Of a stretch of DNA of 64,000 bases, positions 56,699-64,000 are shown piece by piece. Made by a program: the position numbers and the translations under genes. This stretch comes from Methylobacterium longum (GTDB taxonomy: Bacteria > Pseudomonadota > Alphaproteobacteria > Rhizobiales > Beijerinckiaceae), in contig NZ_BPQS01000001.1 of the NCBI RefSeq assembly GCF_022179385.1, positions 1 to 64,000 of the forward strand. The letters are read 5' to 3'. The notes beneath the pieces were generated by a model, which searched no databases, was not told the DNA's origin, and saw nothing but the letters and a program-made list of their open reading frames with translations. Each line of letters starts with the position of its first letter. Position 1 is the stretch's first letter.

Positions 56699-57565
56699 AT
56701 GAAGAAGCTTCTCCTCGCATCGACCGTCCTCGCCGGCATGTCCGCTGCAGCATCCGCGGCCGATCTGCCCCGCCGCGCCGCGCCGCCGCCAGTGTTCACG
56801 CCGGTCCCGGTCTTCACGTGGACTGGCTTCTACTTCGGTGTGAACGCCGGCTACGGCTTCGACGCCAGCAGCCGCAACACCGCCAACTACGGGCTGCCCG
56901 CCGGCTCGCTGATCAATTCCGGCAACACCAACGCCGTGGTCAGCGTCAACAACCGCAGCAACAACGACGGCTTCACCGGCGGCGCGCAGATCGGCTACAA
57001 CTACCAGTTCACGCCGGGCTCGGGCGTCGTGATCGGCTTCGAGGCCGACGCCCAGTATGTCGACTTCGCCCGCCGCGCCAACGCCACGCAGAACTACGGC
57101 GTGGTCGGCGCTCCCGGCGTCGCCTTCTCGGCCCCGCGCGCCTTCGTCGCCACCAGCGGCAACGGCCTCGACTACTTCGGCACCGTGCGCGGCCGCCTCG
57201 GCTACGCCTTCGACCGCACCCTCGTGTACGGCACCGGCGGCTTCGCCTACGGATCGGGCCAGGACGACCAGAACTTCGCCGGCAACCGCTTCCGCGACAG
57301 CTTCCGCACCGGCTACGCGGTCGGCGGCGGCATCGAGTACGCCCTGCCCACCGACTCCTTCCTGAACTTCTTCCGCTCCTCGGCCGTCACGCTCAAGGTC
57401 GAAGGCCTGTACGTTAACCTCGAGCGCCAGAAGAACGCCGCCGGCGGCGTGTTCTACCCGACCCTGCTGGCCCCGAACGGCACCGCCTACCTCAACGGCG
57501 CCGCCGCCAACACCGAGTTCGCCGTCGTCCGCGCCGGCCTGAACTACAAGTTCGGCTCGTACTAG
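56699..57565 (+). CDS. Outer-membrane beta-barrel protein (Omp25/Omp31-like porin family)
   Basis: A 288-aa secreted beta-barrel. The signal peptide MKKLLLASTVLAGMSAAASA is followed by the conserved DLPRRAAPPPVFTPVPVFTWTGFYFGVNAGYGF start seen in alphaproteobacterial porin-like proteins, then alternating hydrophobic strands, and a final Phe/Tyr-rich strand (LNYKFGSY). It is one of several paralogues normally present in Methylobacterium. It probably anchors to the outer membrane and may take part in surface structure. Confidence 0.93.
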   Translation: MKKLLLASTVLAGMSAAASAADLPRRAAPPPVFTPVPVFTWTGFYFGVNAGYGFDASSRNTANYGLPAGSLINSGNTNAVVSVNNRSNNDGFTGGAQIGYNYQFTPGSGVVIGFEADAQYVDFARRANATQNYGVVGAPGVAFSAPRAFVATSGNGLDYFGTVRGRLGYAFDRTLVYGTGGFAYGSGQDDQNFAGNRFRDSFRTGYAVGGGIEYALPTDSFLNFFRSSAVTLKVEGLYVNLERQKNAAGGVFYPTLLAPNGTAYLNGAAANTEFAVVRAGLNYKFGSY

Positions 57566-57576
57566 GATCGCCGACC

Positions 57577-57597
57577 GGAGCCGGCTAGGCCGGCTCC
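57577..57597 (+). terminator. Hairpin after the outer-membrane protein gene
   Basis: Perfect 9-bp arms GGAGCCGGC and GCCGGCTCC with a TAG loop, 12 bases past the stop codon. A second GC-rich hairpin (57608-57632), followed by TTTC, lies just downstream and may be the actual terminator. Confidence 0.7.
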
Positions 57598-57754
57598 ACG
57601 CCTCGGGAGGGTCCGGCTTCACGGCCGGGCCCTTTCGCGTTTTCGGACCGCGGGCCCGGCGGCGGGTGCGACATGCGGCTCCGGAACCACGCCGGCGCCG
57701 GCCCATTGGCCCGGCAGCGCCGCGACGAGCCTGGGCGCTCGGGAGCGACCAGCC

Positions 57755-58246
57755 GTGCGCAGCTCAATCCTTCTCCTCTCGCTGACGGCCCTGGGATTGG
57801 CGGGCGCACCGGCCCGCGCCCAGGATGCCACCGTGATCGGCAGGAACACGGTGCTGCCGGGGACCGGACCCGGGACCGCCACGGACGGCAGCGGCGCCGG
57901 CCGGCTCATGGAGGCCGCGAGCGCCGAGGACGCCGCCAAGCGTCAGGGGCTCAAGCCCGTGACCTTCCTGACCACGAAGATGATCGGCGTGACGGTTCGG
58001 AACGCCGGGGGCGACAGCGTCGGCAAGATCGACGACCTTCTGATCACCGAGGGCGGGATGCTGAAGGCGGTGGTGATCGACGTCGGCGGCTTCCTCGGCC
58101 TCGGGAGCAAGGTCATCGCGGTGGAGCCCGGCGCCCTGGTGCTGAGGCCCGGCGGCGACCGGTACTCGGCGGTCCTCAACCTGAGCAAGGACGCCGTGGC
58201 GGCAGCCCAGCCCTTCGACCCGGCCAAGGTGATGACCCCGCCCTGA
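57755..58246 (+). CDS. Secreted PRC-barrel domain protein
   Basis: 163 aa. A signal peptide (SILLLSLTALGLAGAPARAQ) leads to a PRC-barrel domain (about residues 72-155) with MIGVTVRNAGGDSVGKIDDLLI and VVIDVGGFLGLGSKVIAV. Proteins of this type are common in Rhizobiales, mostly of unknown role, and some bind ligands at the cell envelope. The start is a GTG at 57755. Confidence 0.82.
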   Translation: MRSSILLLSLTALGLAGAPARAQDATVIGRNTVLPGTGPGTATDGSGAGRLMEAASAEDAAKRQGLKPVTFLTTKMIGVTVRNAGGDSVGKIDDLLITEGGMLKAVVIDVGGFLGLGSKVIAVEPGALVLRPGGDRYSAVLNLSKDAVAAAQPFDPAKVMTPP

Positions 58247-58343
58247 CGGGCCGCCCGCGAAGGCGTGACGCCGTCGCGGGCGAGGCGATGGCACGCGGGC
58301 CCTGCGTTCGCGGCGCCGAGCCCGCGCCGCCGCGAACCCGCCG

Positions 58344-60500
58344 TCAGATGTCGAGGTCCGCGCCCTCGGCGAAGGCCGCCCGCTCGCTGATGAAGGCGAA
58401 GCGCGCCTCGGGCTTGTTGCCCATCAGGCGCTCCACGGTGTCGCCGGTCGATTCCCGGGCCTCGTCCAGGATCGCGACCCGCAGGAGCGTGCGCTTCTTC
58501 GGGTCCATGGTGGTCTCCTTGAGCTGGGCCGGCATCATCTCGCCCAGGCCCTTGAAGCGCCCGATCTCGACCTTGCCGCCCTTGAACACCGTCTTGGTGA
58601 TCCGCTCCCGATCGGCATCGTCGCGGGCATAGGCCACCTTCGAGCCCTGCTGCAGCCGGTAGAGCGGCGGGATCGCGAGGTAGAGATGCCCGCGGTCGAT
58701 CAGCTTCGGCATCTGCCGGTAGAAGAAGGTGATCAGCAGCGAGGCGATGTGGGCGCCGTCGACGTCGGCGTCCGTCATGATGATCACCTTGTCGTAGCGC
58801 AGGTCCGCCTCGCGGAAGGCCGCGCCGGTGCCGCAGCCGAGCGCCAGGGTGAGGTCCGAGATCAGCTGGTTGGCGCCGAGCTTGTCCCGCGAGGCCGAGG
58901 CGACGTTGAGGATCTTGCCGCGCAGCGGCAGGATCGCCTGGGTGGCCCGGTCGCGGGCCTGCTTGGCCGAGCCGCCGGCGGAGTCGCCCTCGACGATGAA
59001 GATCTCCGAACCCGCGGTGCCGGCCGCCGAGCAGTCGGCGAGCTTGCCGGGCAGGCGCAGCTTGCGGGTGGCGCTCTTGCGGGCGACCTCCTTCTCCTGG
59101 CGGCGGCGCAGGCGCTCCTCGGCCCGGTCGATCACCCAGTCGAGCAGCTTGTTGGCCTGGGCCGGGGAGGCGGCCAGCCAGTGGTCGAACGCGTCGCGCA
59201 CCGCCGTCTCGACGATGCGCTGCGCCTCCACGGTGGCAAGCTTGTCCTTGGTCTGGCCCTGGAATTCGGGCTCGCGGATGAAGACCGACAGCATCGACGC
59301 GCAGGTCGCCATGACGTCGTCCGTGGTGACGGCGGTCATGCGCTTGGCCTGATTCACGCGCTCGGCGTGCTCGCGCAGGCCGCGAAGCAGGGCGACCCGC
59401 AGGCCGGCCTCGTGGGTGCCGCCCTCCGGCGTCGGGATCGTGTTGCAGTAGGAATGCGAGAACCCGTCCTCGGTGACCATCCAGGCCACCGACCATTCCA
59501 GCGACCCGTGGGAGCCCGGCTTGGTGATCTTGCCGGAGAACATCGCCTCGGTGACCAGTTCCTTGCCGTCGATGTCCCGGGCGAGGTAGTCGCGCAGGCC
59601 GTCGGGGAAGCGATGCACGGCCTCGGCTGGGACATCCTCCAGCCCTTCGAGGAGCGCGGGGGCGCAGCGCCAGCGGATCTCGACGCCGCCGAACAGGTAG
59701 GCCTTCGACCGCGCCATCTTGAACAGGCGGCGCGGGTCGAACTTCAGCGAGCCGAAGATCTGGGAATCCGGGTGGAAGCGGACCCTGGTGCCGCGGCGGT
59801 TCTGCACCCGGCCGATCAGCTCCAGCGCGCCCTGCGCGTGGCCCCGCGAGAAGGTCTGACGATAGAGGGTCTGGTTGCGCGCGACCTCGACCTCCAGCAC
59901 GTCGGAGAGCGCGTTCACCACCGAGATGCCGACGCCGTGCAGGCCGCCCGAGGTCTCGTAGACCTTCGAGTCGAACTTACCGCCGGCGTGCAGCGTGGTC
60001 ATGATGACCTCCAGCGCCGACTTGCCGGGGAATTTCGGGTGCGGGTCGACCGGGATGCCGCGGCCGTTGTCGGTGACCACGAGGGCGCCGGTCTCCTCCA
60101 GCTCCACCTCGATGAAGCTGGCATGGCCGGCCACCGCCTCGTCCATGGAATTGTCGATCACCTCGGCGAAGAGGTGATGCAGCGCCCGCTCGTCGGTGCC
60201 GCCGATATACATGCCGGGCCGGCGCCGGACGGGCTCCAGTCCCTCCAGCACCTCGATGTCGGAGGCGGTGTAGCCGGCTTCCGGCTCGGCCGCCGCGATC
60301 GCCGCCACCGAGGCCGAGGCGGCGAGCCGCCTGCGGGGCTCGGGTAGCCGGGCGGCCGTTCCCTTGCTGCCCGGTCCGAACAGGTCGCGCGCCGTATCGC
60401 TCACGCGCGGCCTCCGCGCCCGCGGCGCATCGGCCGGCTCCGGCTCGCGCACACGGTTCTGGGGAGAATGAGTCCGGGATTGTGGAGCATGCGCCTTCAT
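58344..60500 (-). CDS. parE: DNA topoisomerase IV subunit B
   Basis: A 718-aa type IIA topoisomerase ATPase subunit. An N-terminal extension of about 75 Pro/Arg-rich residues is followed by the GHKL ATPase (VIDNSMDEAVAG with the catalytic Glu nearby, VVTDNGRGIPV, GLHGVGISVVNALS), the transducer domain, and the TOPRIM domain with FIVEGDSAGGSAKQARDR and TDADVDGAHI. It ends in the conserved RVAILDEARES region. Topoisomerase IV unlinks daughter chromosomes. ParE rather than GyrB is chosen by length and the absence of the GyrB insertion. The ATG at 60500 was taken because further upstream sequence is not conserved. Confidence 0.93.
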   Translation of the reverse strand: MKAHAPQSRTHSPQNRVREPEPADAPRARRPRVSDTARDLFGPGSKGTAARLPEPRRRLAASASVAAIAAAEPEAGYTASDIEVLEGLEPVRRRPGMYIGGTDERALHHLFAEVIDNSMDEAVAGHASFIEVELEETGALVVTDNGRGIPVDPHPKFPGKSALEVIMTTLHAGGKFDSKVYETSGGLHGVGISVVNALSDVLEVEVARNQTLYRQTFSRGHAQGALELIGRVQNRRGTRVRFHPDSQIFGSLKFDPRRLFKMARSKAYLFGGVEIRWRCAPALLEGLEDVPAEAVHRFPDGLRDYLARDIDGKELVTEAMFSGKITKPGSHGSLEWSVAWMVTEDGFSHSYCNTIPTPEGGTHEAGLRVALLRGLREHAERVNQAKRMTAVTTDDVMATCASMLSVFIREPEFQGQTKDKLATVEAQRIVETAVRDAFDHWLAASPAQANKLLDWVIDRAEERLRRRQEKEVARKSATRKLRLPGKLADCSAAGTAGSEIFIVEGDSAGGSAKQARDRATQAILPLRGKILNVASASRDKLGANQLISDLTLALGCGTGAAFREADLRYDKVIIMTDADVDGAHIASLLITFFYRQMPKLIDRGHLYLAIPPLYRLQQGSKVAYARDDADRERITKTVFKGGKVEIGRFKGLGEMMPAQLKETTMDPKKRTLLRVAILDEARESTGDTVERLMGNKPEARFAFISERAAFAEGADLDI

Positions 60501-60777
60501 CCCCGCATGATAGCGGAACAAAACAGAAACATCAAAGCCGTTCGCCCCCGGGCGATGCGGACCCATCATCGCATGCTGCGCCGCCGCGAGCGAGGGCCGC
60601 CGCGCCACGCCCGGCCGGAACGTCGAATCCGTCTGTCATCACGACGTTGCACAAATCGGGGTTAAGGCTTCGTCGTGACCCGCCCGTACGGCCTCGGCAG
60701 TTCTCCCCCGGAACCGTTCCACGGGATCGACGTTGAAGGCCAGAATAATCTTGACCGTGGTCAGGGAGCCGCAGTCG

Positions 60778-60966
60778 ATGAGTGACGCCGCGATCGAGGC
60801 CCGCCGCCTGACCCTGATCCGCTTCGAGCACGCGGCCGGTGCCGCCTTCGGATGCGAGGACGAGGCGACCGGCGTGCCGCCCGTCCGCGCTCTGGTGATG
60901 TCCACGACGATCGCGCTGGCGACCTTCGCGACCGTGGTCGCGGCGACGATCACCTACCTGGTCTGA
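60778..60966 (+). CDS. Small membrane-anchored protein (62 aa)
   Basis: MSDAAIEARRLTLIRFEHAAG opens a polar part; the last 22 residues (VMSTTIALATFATVVAATITYLV) form one membrane helix at the C-terminus. No family was recognised. The ATG at 60778 is preceded by AGGGAG at fair spacing. It is divergent from parE and convergent with the ABC exporter genes. Confidence 0.5.
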   Translation: MSDAAIEARRLTLIRFEHAAGAAFGCEDEATGVPPVRALVMSTTIALATFATVVAATITYLV

Positions 60967-60984
60967 GCCGGGCGCGCGCGGCCC

Positions 60985-63563
60985 TCAGATCTGTCGCAGG
61001 TAGGGCGCCGGCTTCTGCCCCAGGATCCGCCACGTGCCGGCGAGGCCCAAGAGGATCGCCAAGGCCACCGCGGCCCCCGCCGCCAGGAGCGCTCCGGAGA
61101 GGTCGAGCCGGAAGTCGAGGTGCATGACCTTGGCGACGATCACCCAGCCGGCGAGGGTTCCGGCGGCGAGGCCGAACAGGGCCGTCACGAGGCCGAGGGC
61201 TGCGTATTCGAGTCCGTAGGCGGTCAGAAGCCGCGCGCGGCTCGCCCCCAGCACCTTGAGCACCACGGCGTCGTAGAGCCGCGCCCGGTGACCGGCCGCG
61301 ATGGCGCCAGCCAGCACGAACAGGCTCGCCAGGACGGCCACGGCACTTGCCCCGCGGATCGCCAAGACCAGCCGACCGACGAGGTCGCCGATGGCGTCCA
61401 GGGCGTCCTTGACCCGCACGGCGCTGACCGACGGGAAGGTCTTCGCGACATCCCGCAGGATGTGGTTCTCGGTCGGCGCGTCGGTGCCGCCGGGGAGCGT
61501 CAGCGTGGCGAGGTCGGAATGCGGCGCCCCCCGGAAGGTGCCGGGCGAGAACACCATCACGAAGTTGATGCCGAGGTTGCGCCACTCCACCCGGCGCAGG
61601 TTGAAGATCGTCGCGGTGAGGTCGCGCCCGAGCACGTTGACCGTGATGGTGTCGCCGAGCTTGAGGCCGAGCTGGCGGGCGAGGTCGGCCTCGAAGGAGA
61701 CCAGGGGCTTGGCGCCCTGCTCGGCGCTCCACCACGCGCCGTCGGTGAGGCTCGAACCCTCCGGAACGGTGTCGGCGTAGGTGATGCCCCGGTCGCCGTC
61801 GAGCACCCAGGCGGCGTCCTCCGGGGGCCGGATCTTGTTGGCCGGCACGCCGTTCAGGGCGACGATCCGCCCGCGCATCATCGGCACGTCCTCGATCTTC
61901 GCGTTCGGCGCGGAGCGCGCCAGGAACGCGCGGAACGCATCCGCATCCCGGGACGGAACGTCGAGGAAGAACAGGTTCGGCGCCCGGGCCGGCAGGGTCG
62001 CGCTGATCGTGCGGCGGACATTGGCGTCGATCAGGCTGAGCGTCACGAGGAGCGTCACGCCGAGCCCCAGCGACAGGACGATGGCGGGCGTCAGGGCGCC
62101 GGGCCGGTGGAGGTTGGCGAGCGCCATCCGGGGCGCCGGCCAGCGCGGATGCGGCAGGCGGCGGGCGAGGGCCATCAGGCCGAGCGCCACCCCGTGCAGC
62201 AGGCCGAACGCGATGGCGGCGGCCGCGATGAAGATCAGCGCCACACGCCGGTCGAAGGCGGTGGCCACCGACAGGCCGACAAGGGCGGCGAGACTCGCGG
62301 TGAGCCAGATCCGGTAGCGCCAGCGCGGGCGCACCCGGGACGGGTCGACCGTGTCGCGGAACAGGCCGGAGACCGGCACGTCGTGGGCCCGGCCGAGCGG
62401 CGTGATCGCGAACGCGAAGGCGGTGATCAGCCCGTAGGCGGCGGCGAGCGCCAGTTCCCCGGGGGCGAGCGTCGGGTTGAGCGGCAGGGGCAGATCGGCC
62501 GCGAACAGGGCGTCCAGGAGGAAGGGCAGGCTCGCGCCGATCGCGAGGCCGATCCCGGTGCCGAGGCCGGCGATCAGCATCACCTGCGTCAGGTAGAGAA
62601 CGACCACCTGCGAGCCCGGCGCGCCGACGCTCTTGAGGGTCGCGATCGAAGGCCGCTTGCGCTCCACGAAGGCGTGGACGGCGTTGCCGACGCCGACGCC
62701 GCCGACGATCAGGGCAGTCAGGCCCACCAGCGTCAGGAACTGCGTGAAGCGCTCGATGCTCTTGGAAAAGCGCGGATCGGCATTGGTGCGCGACCGGATC
62801 TCCCACCCCGCCTCCGGGGTCGACGCGCGGATGCGGGCCTGGGTGGCCTCGAGGCCCGCCGCCCCGGCGGCGTCCTGGGGCAGGACGATCCGATAGCTCC
62901 AGCGGTTGAGGCTGCCGGGCTGGACGAGGCCGGTGGCGCGCAGCGTCGGCTCGGAGATCATCAGCCGCGGCCCGAAGCCGATGCCGCCGGCGATCTTGTC
63001 GGGCTCCGACACGATGGTGCCGCGGATCGTCACGTCGTGCCCGGCCAGCGCGATACGGTCGCCGACCTTCACGTCGAGGCGGGTCAACAACGCCGGATCG
63101 GCCAGGGCCCCCGACTGGCCGTCCCGGTCCGCCAACAGGTCGGCGAGCCGACCGGGCGGCTCGGTGACGATCTCACCCGCGGCCGGGTAGGTGGCGGGAT
63201 CGACGGCCTTCAGCTCGACCAGGGCGGCGTCGCCGCTGCCCGCCACCGCCATGGCGCGCAGGGACGCCACCACGTCGAGCCGGCCCTCCCGCGAGAGGGC
63301 CTGCCGCTCCGCCTCGGTCGCCTCCCGGTTGATCAGGTTGTAGGCGAGGTCGCCGCCGAGGATCCGGCGCCCCTCCCGGCCGAGCCCGTCCGACAGCGAG
63401 CGCGAGATCGACGCGACGCCGGCGATCGCCGCGACGCCCAGCGCGATGCAGGCGAGGAACACCGCGAAGCCGCCGAGGCCGGCGCGCAGTTCGCGCAGCG
63501 CGAGCCGCACGGTGAGCGGGATGCGGCGGGGCGCAGGGCCGGGGCGGGTGAGGGTACCGTGCA

Positions 63564-63564
<1 letters not shown>
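60985..63564 (-). CDS. ABC transporter permease (FtsX/YbbP type, two core units)
   Basis: An 859-aa membrane protein with an N-terminal helix at RLALRELRAGLGGFAVFLACIALG, a large extracytoplasmic domain, and a second FtsX core after about residue 260 (IVGGVGVGNAVHAFVERKRPSIATLKSVG, typical of the FtsX domain), with a third set of membrane segments after about 710. This architecture is the YbbP-type predicted permease. Its start ATG overlaps the ATPase stop codon (TGATG), so both are coupled. The pair exports an unknown lipid or lipoprotein. Confidence 0.9.

Positions 63565-64000
<436 letters not shown>

Overview
The window is about 70% G+C chromosomal DNA from an alphaproteobacterium. It most resembles Methylobacterium or Methylorubrum (inference). 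The reasons are a hopanoid side-chain cluster (hpnH, hpnN, hpnK, hpnJ, hpnI, hpnM, hpnL), a methanofuran/tetrahydromethanopterin-associated gene pair typical of methylotrophs, the alphaproteobacterial septum-initiator/pdhA/pdhB/pdhC/lpd arrangement, and kdsA near eno. I found no tRNA, rRNA, insertion sequence, prophage or CRISPR array.

Layout. 0-9.4 kb: the tail of an unknown gene, then a leftward two-gene operon encoding a one-module, fully reducing type I polyketide synthase (KS-AT-DH-MT-like-ER-KR-ACP, 2480 aa) and an alpha-oxoamine synthase, joined by an ATGA overlap. 9.7-14 kb: ugd, argB, a HAD nucleotidase and rplS. 14-18.3 kb: a RidA-like protein, an MltB-type transglycosylase, an AhpD-like gene broken by an in-frame amber codon, a TetR regulator divergent from a methyltransferase around a palindromic operator, and leuD. 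18.3-21.8 kb: a HisA-like protein divergent from an MfnF-like protein, a coupled 66-aa protein, a membrane protein and a GNAT enzyme. 21.9-34.1 kb: the hopanoid region, with a MarR-GNAT fusion inside it and a glycine-amidinotransferase homologue at its edge.

34-44 kb is mixed: an alpha/beta hydrolase, an FkbM-like protein, a locally AT-rich stretch, kdsA, a methyltransferase, a Gly/Tyr-rich secreted protein, queF, eno and a class III adenylate cyclase. 44-51 kb holds the septum-initiator protein and the pyruvate dehydrogenase operon, which carries two extra small genes (DUF5076 and Uma2) between the E1-beta and E2 genes. 51-64 kb holds a zinc-ribbon protein, a threonine dehydratase-like enzyme, an A-type Fe-S carrier, a diguanylate cyclase, a DEAD-box helicase, an outer-membrane beta-barrel, a PRC-barrel protein, parE and a LolD/YbbA-type ABC exporter cut by the window end.

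Two systems deserve attention. (1) The PKS has no thioesterase and is coupled to an alpha-oxoamine synthase. This predicts a reduced polyketide chain released by decarboxylative condensation with an amino acid, giving a sphingoid-like amino ketone lipid. (2) HpnI, HpnK and HpnJ are the known route to the bacteriohopanetetrol cyclitol ether with a free amine, and the amidinotransferase gene lies divergent from this operon with its catalytic Asp/His/Cys intact. From memory, guanidine-substituted hopanoid cyclitol ethers were reported from Methylobacterium, and this gene is a plausible candidate for that unassigned step. All product claims are inference from sequence.
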